Part shown: positions 1-5,169 of the stretch, in pieces
How the letters are laid out: each line of letters starts with the position of its first letter
Position numbering within the stretch: position 1 is the first letter of the stretch
Origin: Myxococcota bacterium
GTDB taxonomy: Bacteria; Myxococcota; Polyangia; GCA-2747355; JAKLHH01
Direction: 5' to 3'
Assembly (NCBI GenBank): GCA_022710245.1
Contig: JAKLHH010000549.1
Coordinates: forward strand, 1 to 5,793
DNA: 5,793 nt
Notes under the pieces: model-generated
Database searches by the model: none
What the model was told of the DNA's origin: nothing
Seen by the model: only the letters and a program-made list of their open reading frames with translations
Position numbers and translations under genes: made by a program

Positions 1-191
1 GTCTGGGCGTCTTCGTGCGCTGCCCGCTGGTCCGCGGGGTCTCCGACCTCGACGACTGCGTGGGCTGCGTGCACTACCGCGGGCTGCAGACCGCCGACCG
101 CCAGGCCTTCGAGCTCCGCTGCAACCTCGCCGACCCGCCCGAGCCCATGACGCGGGCGCTCTGCCGCGTCCCGCAGCTGGCGCTCGGCTGA
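1..191 (+). CDS. C-terminal end of a cysteine-containing protein of unknown function (5' truncated)
   Basis: The reading frame starting at base 3 is open from the window edge to a TGA at 189-191 and encodes the last 62 residues of a protein whose start lies outside the window. The visible part has Cys-Pro near its beginning, then eleven residues, then Cys-Val-Gly-Cys followed by Val-His-Tyr, and two more cysteines further on (about residues 41 and 53 of the fragment). The CxxC with a preceding CP and a nearby His suggests a small metal-binding or disulfide-stabilised tail, but the family is not recognised. The next gene starts 28 bases after the stop on the same strand, so the two are probably co-transcribed. 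The codon pattern, with G or C at nearly every third position, supports real coding. No function is assigned. Confidence 0.6.
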   Translation, partial: LGVFVRCPLVRGVSDLDDCVGCVHYRGLQTADRQAFELRCNLADPPEPMTRALCRVPQLALG

Positions 192-204
192 GCGGGACCT
201 CCCC

Positions 205-212
205 GGAGGAGG
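205..212 (+). promoter_or_regulatory. Ribosome binding site for the 220-993 gene
   Basis: GGAGGAGG lies seven bases upstream of the ATG at 220, close to ideal spacing for a Shine-Dalgarno sequence. It decides the start of the downstream gene, and it is the only well-placed strong ribosome binding site on the plus strand of the window. Confidence 0.8.
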
Positions 213-219
213 CCCCGAG

Positions 220-993
220 ATGGCGAGCCGCCGGCACCGCTTCGAGCTCTGCTACCGGCCGGGGGCAACGCTCACCAGGGAGCAGCGCGAGCAGCTAAGC
301 GCGGAGCTCCGGGCCCTGGCGTGGCGCAGCTCCAGCGTGCTGCTTGAGGGTGAGGCGCTCGACGACGCCGTCGTCGCGATCGCGCGCGGCACGGACCAGG
401 TGCCCCTCGGCTTCCGCGTCGGTCGCCTCCTGCCGGTGCGTCCGATCGGCCCGGTCCTGCACCTCGGCCTCTGCGCGGTGCGGCCAGGAGCGTGGGCGAT
501 GGAGCTCGCCCGCGAGCTCACCGCGAGGCTGATCCGCGGCGCCTACGTCCGCACCCGACTCCTGGGCCGCCTCTGGGTCAGCAGCCTCAGCCGCGACCTC
601 GACTGCCTCCGCGAGGTGACACGGCTGCTCGAGGGCGTGTTCCCTGCTCCGGGCGGGCCCGAGCGAGCGCCGCGCACCCACCGCCTGATCGCGCGTGCCC
701 TCGACCGCCGCTACCGCCGCGAGCTCGGCGTCACCGCGCCTGCTGCCTTCGACGACGCCTGGTTCGTCTTCCGCCACGGGGCGCGCGGCGCTGCGCGGCA
801 GCCGTCCTGCGGCCCGCCCCCCGCGCGCCACGACGAGGCCGTCGATCGCTTCTACGTCGAGCACCTGCGCCTCGACGCGCGCGACGAGGTGCTGCAGGTC
901 GGCTGGGCCAGCGGGCTGTCGCTGCTCCGGTGCCGCTGGCGCCGCATGGCCCGCGCGCTCCCTCGCGCTCGCTCCGAGGCGGCCTCGGGGTGA
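220..993 (+). CDS. Hypothetical protein, possibly GNAT-acyltransferase-like
   Basis: A 257-residue soluble protein without signal peptide or membrane segment, starting at an ATG with a strong, well-spaced Shine-Dalgarno sequence. Residues about 50-106 read like the core of a GNAT acyltransferase: a strand (DAVVAIARG), a Leu-Gly-Phe turn near 63-65, a hydrophobic strand ending in Leu-Cys-Ala-Val-Arg-Pro (84-89), then an amphipathic helix (about 93-107). The canonical Arg/Gln-x-x-Gly-x-Gly/Ala acetyl-CoA loop is not clear: this position reads Pro-Gly-Ala-Trp-Ala. The segment 119-145 (Trp-Val-Ser-Ser-Leu to Phe-Pro-Ala-Pro) followed by a basic helix, and Phe-Asp-Asp with Phe-Val-Phe-Arg at 177-185, resemble the C-terminal half of some uncharacterised GNAT-fold proteins. 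This is a weak pattern match, so the safe name is hypothetical protein. It probably shares a transcript with the truncated gene upstream. Confidence 0.75.
   Translation: MASRRHRFELCYRPGATLTREQREQLSAELRALAWRSSSVLLEGEALDDAVVAIARGTDQVPLGFRVGRLLPVRPIGPVLHLGLCAVRPGAWAMELARELTARLIRGAYVRTRLLGRLWVSSLSRDLDCLREVTRLLEGVFPAPGGPERAPRTHRLIARALDRRYRRELGVTAPAAFDDAWFVFRHGARGAARQPSCGPPPARHDEAVDRFYVEHLRLDARDEVLQVGWASGLSLLRCRWRRMARALPRARSEAASG
974..988 (+). terminator. Short palindromic hairpin at the end of the 220-993 gene
   Basis: CCGAGGC and GCCTCGG face each other around a single G, giving a 6-bp GC-only stem with a three-base loop that ends just before the TGA at 991-993. It has no T-tract and lies inside the coding sequence, so it could be a weak terminator, an mRNA 3' end stabiliser, or chance in GC-rich DNA. 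Confidence 0.2.
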
Positions 994-1077
994 GCTCGCG
1001 CGCCGGGGCTGCGGCCGCCACGATCACGTCACCTGGCCTCCTCGGACTCGCCGCGAGCCCTGGCCATCCTGCCGCTC

Positions 1078-2061
1078 GTGAAGACCTCGACGTGCACCGC
1101 GACCTGGACCATCCTCGGCGCCACGCTGCTCGTCCAGCTGGCGGCGTGCGCTGGGCCGAAGCTGGGTCCCTCCCCCCTCGACTGCGACCCCGCGGCGCCC
1201 CTCTGTCCGGAGGGCTACAGCTGCGGCTCCCAGGGCCGCTGCCAGCTGCTCGTCGCCACGGACGCCGGGCGCACCGCCCGCGATCGGCTCGCCGGCGTGG
1301 AGCCACGGCCCGGAGACCTCAGGGCGGAGCGCGACGCGTCGGGCGCCCGGGATGGCCGCGTGAGCCTCGACCTCGCGACGCCGGACCTCGCCAGGAGCGA
1401 CCTCGCGACGCGCGACCTCGCCAGGCCGGACCTGGCCAAGCCCGACCTCCCCATGACCGACGTGAAGCCCAAGCCCGACCTTCCCAAGCCCGACCTCAAG
1501 CCCAAGCCCGATCTCGCCAAGCCCGACCTCGCCAAGCCCGACGTCCTCAAGCCCGACCTGGCCAAGCCCAAGCCCGGCGTCGTGGTGATCAGCGAGCTGA
1601 TGATCAACCCGAAGGCCGCCGCCGACGTGGACGGCGAGTGGCTCGAGCTCCGCAACCTCGGCGGGACCGCGGTCAACATCAACGGCTGGACCCTCAAGGA
1701 CGGTAGCATCGACCTGCACGTCATCGCTGCCGGCGGGCCGCTCTACCTGCAGGCCGGCGGCGCGCTCGTGCTCGGCCGCTCGAGCGACAAGGCCAGGAAC
1801 GGTGGCGTCAGCGTCCAGTACGTCTACTCCAGCTTCGCGCTCGCCAACAGCGGCGACGAGGTGATCCTCCTCGACCAGGGCGGAGCCGTCGTCGACCAGG
1901 TCAGCTACGGCGCCGGGTGGACCATCCCGGACGGCGCCAGCCTCTCGCTGAAGAACAGCGCGGCCAGTCACAGCAACCCCGCGAGCTGGTGCGCGGAGAG
2001 CACCTCCTGGGCCGGCTCCGCCGGCGACGGCGGCACGCCGGGCGCACCGCCCGGCTGCTGA
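1078..2061 (+). CDS. Secreted lipoprotein with pentad-repeat spacer and lamin-tail domain (LTD)
   Basis: A 327-residue exported protein. Residues 1-24 form a lipoprotein signal peptide: Lys2, a hydrophobic core at about 10-21, and lipobox Leu-Ala-Ala-Cys (21-24), so Cys24 should be lipidated after signal peptidase II cleavage. A small module with Cys36, 43, 49 and 55 (including Cys-Pro-Glu-Gly-Tyr-Ser-Cys) follows, probably with two disulfides. Residues 97-166 are an Asp-Leu-Ala-x-x pentad spacer rich in Lys-Pro. Residues 168 to about 295 match the lamin-tail domain (Pfam LTD): VVISELMINP, GEWLELRN, NINGWTLKD, LANSGDEVILLD, then Val-Asp-x-Val-Ser-Tyr. The tail has Trp-Cys305, Gly-Thr-Pro-Gly and a terminal Cys327, a usual ending for bacterial LTD proteins. 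LTD is an immunoglobulin-like beta domain found on bacterial surface proteins and with secreted nucleases; no enzyme domain is seen here. The GTG start at 1078 is chosen because it places the signal peptide correctly, but no Shine-Dalgarno sequence precedes it. Confidence 0.9.
   Translation: MKTSTCTATWTILGATLLVQLAACAGPKLGPSPLDCDPAAPLCPEGYSCGSQGRCQLLVATDAGRTARDRLAGVEPRPGDLRAERDASGARDGRVSLDLATPDLARSDLATRDLARPDLAKPDLPMTDVKPKPDLPKPDLKPKPDLAKPDLAKPDVLKPDLAKPKPGVVVISELMINPKAAADVDGEWLELRNLGGTAVNINGWTLKDGSIDLHVIAAGGPLYLQAGGALVLGRSSDKARNGGVSVQYVYSSFALANSGDEVILLDQGGAVVDQVSYGAGWTIPDGASLSLKNSAASHSNPASWCAESTSWAGSAGDGGTPGAPPGC
1366..1575 (+). repeat. 15-bp-period coding repeat for the Asp-Leu-Ala-x-x linker
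   Basis: About thirteen degenerate 15-bp units, of the type GACCTCGCCAAGCCC, encode residues 97-166 of the LTD lipoprotein. Asp (almost always followed by Leu) recurs at residues 98, 103, 108, 113, 118, 123 and 128 at exact five-residue steps, then at 134, 139, 145, 150, 155 and 160. The two six-residue steps follow Lys-Pro-Lys-Pro insertions. The first half carries Arg, Thr and Ser between the Asp-Leu pairs; the second half carries Lys-Pro and has nearly identical DNA units, suggesting more recent unit duplication. The likely role is an extended hydrophilic stalk between the lipid anchor and the lamin-tail domain. Confidence 0.85.
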
Positions 2062-2066
2062 TCGCC

Positions 2067-2120
2067 TGACGGTCGGCACTCCTCGCGGTCGCCGCCGCCG
2101 ACCGCGACACCCGACCGTCA
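2067..2120 (+). terminator. Two-tier hairpin after the LTD lipoprotein gene, probable terminator
   Basis: A perfect 10-bp outer inverted repeat, TGACGGTCGG (2067-2076) and CCGACCGTCA (2111-2120), encloses a second perfect 8-bp repeat, CGCGGTCG (2084-2091) and CGACCGCG (2099-2106), with a 7-base loop. The stems are separated by an asymmetric internal loop of 7 and 4 bases. The structure starts 5 bases after the TGA of the lipoprotein gene. Its position and strength fit a transcription terminator or an mRNA-stabilising 3' end. No T-tract follows (next bases are TCGCCGC), as is common in very GC-rich genomes. The rest of the 149-base gap to the next gene holds only the promoter-like match described separately. 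Confidence 0.6.
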
Positions 2121-2183
2121 TCGCCGCACCACCGCCCTGTCGCGCGACCCGCACGAAGAGCTCACCCGCCCGCCACCCTCGCG

Positions 2184-2199
2184 TGGCAAGCCTCGTGCA
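2184..2199 (+). promoter_or_regulatory. Sigma-54-like (-24/-12) promoter match upstream of the phosphatase-like gene
   Basis: TGGCAAGCCTCGTGCA agrees with the sigma-54 consensus TGGCACG-N4-TTGCW at 10 of the 12 specified positions, and the essential GG (2185-2186) and GC (2197-2198) have the correct spacing. The predicted transcription start, about 12 bases after the GC, falls at roughly 2209-2210, immediately before the ATG at 2211, which would leave almost no leader. A chance match in GC-rich DNA is possible, and no enhancer sites were identified upstream. Confidence 0.35.
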
Positions 2200-2210
2200 C
2201 CCTCCAGGGC

Positions 2211-3383
2211 ATGAGACGAGCGATGATGATCTGCGCGGGTCTGGCGCTCGGCCTCGGGAGCTGCCTCAGGCCGACTCCCGACCCCGAGCTGATCTCCGTC
2301 TGCCAGCCGCCCGCGGTGCGCGAGGCCGAGCGGCGCGGCGGGGGATCCTCCGCGCGCGCCGGCGGCCGCACCCGCAACGTGGTGCTGGTGATGGTGGACG
2401 GCGTCCGCTGGCAGGAGATCTTCGGCGGCGTCGACGGGCGGCTCGCGCGCGGCGCCGGCGTGCCTGGCTGCTCCGCGGACGCGCGCGCGCTGCTCCCGCA
2501 CAGCTATCGTCACCTCGTCGACGGCGGCGTCGCGCTCGGCGCGCCAGGCCGCGGGCTGATGCTCGCCACCGGCCGCAGCCCGGTCTCGCTCCCTGGCTAC
2601 CTCGAGCTCCTCGGCGGTCGCCCGAGCGCGAGCTGCCTCGACAACGACTGCCCGCGGGTCACGGCGCCCACCGCGCTCGACGAGCTCCGCAGGCGCGCGG
2701 GCCTGCGGCGAGACGAGGTCGCGCTCTTCACCTCGTGGCCGAGCATCGAGCGCGCCGCGACCGCCGAGCCCACCAGCCTGATCGCCGCGGTCGGCCAGCG
2801 GAGCGGGGCCACGCGCGGCGAGCTCGGCCGCTGGCCGGACGCCGCAGGGCTGCTCCTCGCCGGCGAACGCGAGGCCTCCTGGCCGGGCGACCCCGGCTAC
2901 CGCCCCGATCGCCACACCGCCGCGCTCGCGCTCACCTACCTGCGCCTGGCGCGGCCACGGCTGCTGGTCGTCGGCCTCGGGGACACCGACGAGCACGCGC
3001 ACCAGGGGCGCTACGATCGCTACCTCGCGGCGCTGCGCGAGGCGGACCGCTTCGTCGGCGCGCTGCACGAGGCGCTCGCCAGCCTCGGCGCCTACGGCGA
3101 GGAGACGAGCGTGCTCCTCACCACCGACCACGGGCGGGCCGACGACTTCGTCTCGCACGGCGCCGACGCGCCGGAGTCAGCGCGGGTCTTCTTGCTCGCG
3201 GGGGGCGGCGCGATCCCGGCGCGCGGGCTCGTCACCACGCGGCGGACCCTGCGGCTCGCCGACGTCGTGCCCACCATCGCAGCGCTCCTCGAGCTCGACT
3301 GGCCGCCCCCGGCTGACCGCCTCGCGGGGAGAGTCGTCGCCGAGGCGCTGCCGCCGCGAAGGCTGGCGCGGGCGAGCCGCTGA
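2211..3383 (+). CDS. Alkaline phosphatase superfamily lipoprotein (phosphodiesterase/phosphatase-like hydrolase)
   Basis: A 390-residue exported metal-dependent hydrolase of the alkaline phosphatase superfamily. Residues 1-18 form a short lipoprotein signal: Arg2-Arg3, a hydrophobic core, and Leu-Gly-Ser-Cys (15-18), so Cys18 is the likely lipid anchor. The first metal-binding Asp is Asp63 in NVVLVMVDGVRWQEIFGG, a signature of the 'DGxRWQExFxG' subgroup. Ser126 in Val-Ser-Leu-Pro-Gly-Tyr occupies the nucleophile position. Asp258 and/or Asp260, His262 and His264 (GDTDEHAHQGRYDRY), Asp306-His307 (LLTTDHGR) and His317 (Ser-His-Gly) fit the remaining two-metal ligands. Cys142 and Cys147 may form a disulfide. 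The substrate cannot be read from the sequence; a phosphate mono- or diester is likely. The ATG at 2211 is preferred because it keeps the Arg-Arg start of the signal; ATGs at 2223 and 2226 are in frame alternatives. AGGG at 2206-2209 is too close to the start to be a good ribosome binding site. The stop is only 14 bases from the convergent kinase-like gene. Confidence 0.88.
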   Translation: MRRAMMICAGLALGLGSCLRPTPDPELISVCQPPAVREAERRGGGSSARAGGRTRNVVLVMVDGVRWQEIFGGVDGRLARGAGVPGCSADARALLPHSYRHLVDGGVALGAPGRGLMLATGRSPVSLPGYLELLGGRPSASCLDNDCPRVTAPTALDELRRRAGLRRDEVALFTSWPSIERAATAEPTSLIAAVGQRSGATRGELGRWPDAAGLLLAGEREASWPGDPGYRPDRHTAALALTYLRLARPRLLVVGLGDTDEHAHQGRYDRYLAALREADRFVGALHEALASLGAYGEETSVLLTTDHGRADDFVSHGADAPESARVFLLAGGGAIPARGLVTTRRTLRLADVVPTIAALLELDWPPPADRLAGRVVAEALPPRRLARASR

Positions 3384-3397
3384 CCGGGGAGGAGGGC

Positions 3398-4741
3398 TCA
3401 GGCCTCGCGCTGCAGGTAGGCGAAGACCGCCTGCAGGCGCCTCGCGTCGAGCCGCGTCGCGCGCGGCTGCAGGCACTCGGCGAGCGCCACCAGGAGCCGC
3501 GGGTGCACGCACCACTCCGGCGGGTAGCCCGGCTCGGGGAGCGGATCCGGGCGCGGCACGGTCGCCGACTCGGCGAGGAGCTCGCGGAGCTCGTCGGGGT
3601 CGTCGGCCGGGAGGCCGAGCGCGAGCCGCCGCTCGCGGTTCGCCAGGAAGACCGCCGCGAGGTTCCGGCGGTCGACGGCGCGCACGCGCTCGAGCTCGGC
3701 GCGCAGCTCCGCCTCGTCGCCGAGCACCACGCGCGAGCCCTCCTGTCTGAGACCGAGCGGCCTGAAGCCGCGCCGCTCCGGCAGCACCCCGAGCCCCTCG
3801 GCGATCGCGGTGATGAAGGTGACGCCGAGCGAGTAGACCGTCTCGGTCGGATCCGCGGTGAGGAGCTGCCCCGGGTCGTGGAGCGCCATGAACTTCTCGG
3901 GGTCGACGCAGGCGCGGTTGTACTTGGCGCCGCGGAAGCCGATCGGCCCCACCGGGATCACGCTGTCGAGGTCGATGATCACGATCACCCAGCGCCCCGG
4001 ACTGCCCTCGGGCTCGCGGTAGTCGAGCCGCAGGTGGCTGCCCTTCAGGTCCACGTGCGCCCAGCCGTGCGGCCCCTCGGCGTCGCGCGTGCTGGCGAGC
4101 CGGTCGATCGCCCCCAGCACCTGGCCCGCGAGGCCGGCGAGCGCCACGGTCAGCCAGCGCTCGTCGGTGAAGTAGCGCAGGTACTCGCCGAAGCTCCAGG
4201 GGAGGTACTGGGTCTGGATGATGAGCTCGGAGTCCCAGACGAAGGACGGGCCCGACGGCGCCAGCAGCCCGGGGTGGCGGCGGAAGCGGGTGAGGTTCAG
4301 CCCCTCGCGCTCGAGCTCGAGGTGGACGCGGCGGTACTCCTCGGGGTTGCTGCGCAGCGCCGACTTGGGCTTCTTCAGCACCACGTCGCCGTAGAGGACG
4401 CCGTCCCAGTAGCGGGCGGCGCGGAAGACATCGCCCGCGATGTTGCGCTCGCTGGAGAGCTGCTCGCGGAGCTCGAAGCGCTCCTCGAGGTCACGCTCGC
4501 CCTCCGGGCTCGCGACGCGGCGGGGCACGACGAGGGTGCCGCCGACGGTGAGGCGCGGCGCGGCCGTCACGACGAGGTCGACGGGCGGGTTGACGCTCTC
4601 GACGATGGTCTGGTCGCTCTCGCCGTCGATCGCCGCGCGCTGGCGCCGCTCGCCGCGGTGGAGCTCGTCGCGCAGGCGCCGGTCCACCTCGGGGGGGAGG
4701 CTGGGGAGCCGGAAGGGCGACGTGGTCTCCGCGCGCGACAC
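3398..4741 (-). CDS. Atypical protein kinase-like protein (eukaryotic-type Ser/Thr kinase fold)
   Basis: A 447-residue protein from the GTG at 4741. The kinase domain covers about residues 88-320. Its N-lobe begins RFELREQLSSE and, where a normal kinase has the Gly-x-Gly-x-x-Gly loop, reads Ser-Ser-Glu-Arg-Asn-Ile-Ala-Gly. Val-Val-Leu-Lys123-Lys fits the ATP-binding lysine, and Glu142 or Glu144 may be the helix-C partner. The catalytic loop is His229-Val-Asp231-Leu-Lys233-Gly-Ser-His236: the catalytic Asp and Lys are present, but the usual metal-binding Asn is His236. The Asp-Phe-Gly motif reads Asp257-Leu-Asp259. Asp-Pro-Glu (280-282) corresponds to Ala-Pro-Glu, and Val-Tyr-Ser-Leu-Gly (302-306) to subdomain IX, with Thr301 in place of Asp. 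Residues 1-87 and 321-447 are unassigned; the tail is charged and helical. No membrane segment is seen. It lies directly downstream of the small membrane protein gene and is probably co-transcribed. It could be an active kinase or a pseudokinase. Confidence 0.82.
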   Translation of the reverse strand: MSRAETTSPFRLPSLPPEVDRRLRDELHRGERRQRAAIDGESDQTIVESVNPPVDLVVTAAPRLTVGGTLVVPRRVASPEGERDLEERFELREQLSSERNIAGDVFRAARYWDGVLYGDVVLKKPKSALRSNPEEYRRVHLELEREGLNLTRFRRHPGLLAPSGPSFVWDSELIIQTQYLPWSFGEYLRYFTDERWLTVALAGLAGQVLGAIDRLASTRDAEGPHGWAHVDLKGSHLRLDYREPEGSPGRWVIVIIDLDSVIPVGPIGFRGAKYNRACVDPEKFMALHDPGQLLTADPTETVYSLGVTFITAIAEGLGVLPERRGFRPLGLRQEGSRVVLGDEAELRAELERVRAVDRRNLAAVFLANRERRLALGLPADDPDELRELLAESATVPRPDPLPEPGYPPEWCVHPRLLVALAECLQPRATRLDARRLQAVFAYLQREA

Positions 4742-4773
4742 GGGCGCGATGATAACACGCGGGCGCGCCGCGG

Positions 4774-4780
4774 CCTCCTT
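4774..4780 (-). promoter_or_regulatory. Strong Shine-Dalgarno-like site at the membrane gene stop, badly spaced for the kinase-like gene
   Basis: On the minus strand AAGGAGG overlaps the last base of the membrane-protein stop codon (TGA at 4782-4780). It is the strongest ribosome-binding-like sequence in the minus-strand operon, but the nearest ATG/GTG/TTG in the kinase frame is the GTG at 4741, 32 bases downstream, too far for normal initiation. It may serve an unusual start codon nearer by, or re-initiation after the upstream gene. Confidence 0.45.
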
Positions 4781-5151
4781 CAGCCCGGGTGGTCCGGCGG
4801 TGGCCAGCCCGGCGGCCGGCCTCGCGCCAGCCGCGCGGCGCGCCGGTTCCAGAAGGTGGCGGTGAGCAGGCGGATGGCGACGAAGCAGCCGAGGGTGACC
4901 CCGACGGGGAGCAGCCAGGGGCTGAGGCGCTTGCCGACGAGCGCGAGGAGCAGGTTCCCGAGGACACCGGCGAAGACGCCGTAGAGGACCGCGAGCAGCG
5001 CCGAGCGCGCGGTGCTGATGCGCACCTCGCGCGGGGGGCGCAGGAAGACGAACGGCCACCAGTGACGGTCACTGTCGCTGAGAGTGTTGGCGATGTGTTC
5101 GAGGTCGTCGAGCAACGCCCGGATTAACTCACGCGGTGCCTGCACCCGCAA
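4780..5151 (-). CDS. Small two-helix inner-membrane protein of unknown function
   Basis: A 123-residue protein with an N-terminal amphipathic acidic/basic helix (about 6-28), a Trp-Trp-Pro-Phe segment at 31-34, a basic stretch (Arg38, 41, 44, 49), then two probable transmembrane helices: about 51-73 (Ala/Leu/Val/Gly-rich, with Asn66) and about 79-97. The loop between them is short (Lys74-Arg75). The tail is Arg-rich, then Pro-rich (PPGWPPP). Positive charges on both sides of the helix pair suggest both termini are cytoplasmic, which would let it contact a soluble partner such as the kinase-like protein encoded next. The family is not recognised. The start is uncertain: TTG at 5151 gives the full frame and GTG at 5145 is two codons further in; neither has a good Shine-Dalgarno sequence. 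The hydrophobic pattern and operon position support a real gene. Confidence 0.7.
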   Translation of the reverse strand: MRVQAPRELIRALLDDLEHIANTLSDSDRHWWPFVFLRPPREVRISTARSALLAVLYGVFAGVLGNLLLALVGKRLSPWLLPVGVTLGCFVAIRLLTATFWNRRAARLARGRPPGWPPPDHPG

Positions 5152-5169
5152 GAGCCGGCGAGGATCTGT

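Noticed and set aside
1060..1075. TGGCCATCCTGCCGCT considered as a second sigma-54 site before the LTD lipoprotein gene
   Set aside because: Only 7 of 12 specified positions match and the start would fall inside the gene.
1366..1575. Direct repeats considered as a CRISPR array
   Set aside because: The units are 15 bp, contiguous, without unique spacers, and translate in frame into a protein linker.
492..1706. 404-residue plus-strand open frame rich in Arg, Pro and Ala
   Set aside because: It spans the end of the 220-993 gene and half of the LTD lipoprotein gene out of frame, has low-complexity Arg/Pro/Gln composition, and no domain; it is a GC-driven shadow.
1024..2154. 376-residue minus-strand open frame opposite the LTD lipoprotein gene
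   Set aside because: Its GLGEVGLG-type repeats are the antisense reading of the pentad repeat. The sense strand has a lipobox and a full LTD domain, so the antisense frame is a shadow.
2118..3158. 346-residue minus-strand open frame opposite the phosphatase-like gene
   Set aside because: No recognisable domain, and composition typical of antisense frames in GC-rich genes; the sense strand carries complete metal-binding motifs.
2183..3316. 377-residue plus-strand frame overlapping the phosphatase-like gene
   Set aside because: Almost entirely Arg, Ala, Pro and Gly with no motifs; out-of-frame shadow.
3384..3397. Gap between the convergent stops considered for a bidirectional terminator
   Set aside because: Fourteen bases with no inverted repeat; any terminator would have to lie within a coding sequence, and none was seen.
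3503..4984. 493-residue plus-strand frame antisense to the kinase-like gene
   Set aside because: Long, but made of Val/Glu/Ala/Arg low-complexity sequence with no domain; the opposite strand shows kinase motifs in order.
4742..5059. N-terminal extension of the kinase-like frame up to an ATG at 5059
   Set aside because: The extension is Arg/Pro/Ala-rich, out of frame with and entirely overlapping the membrane-protein gene, whose two hydrophobic helices are convincing. The kinase-like gene is therefore started at GTG 4741.
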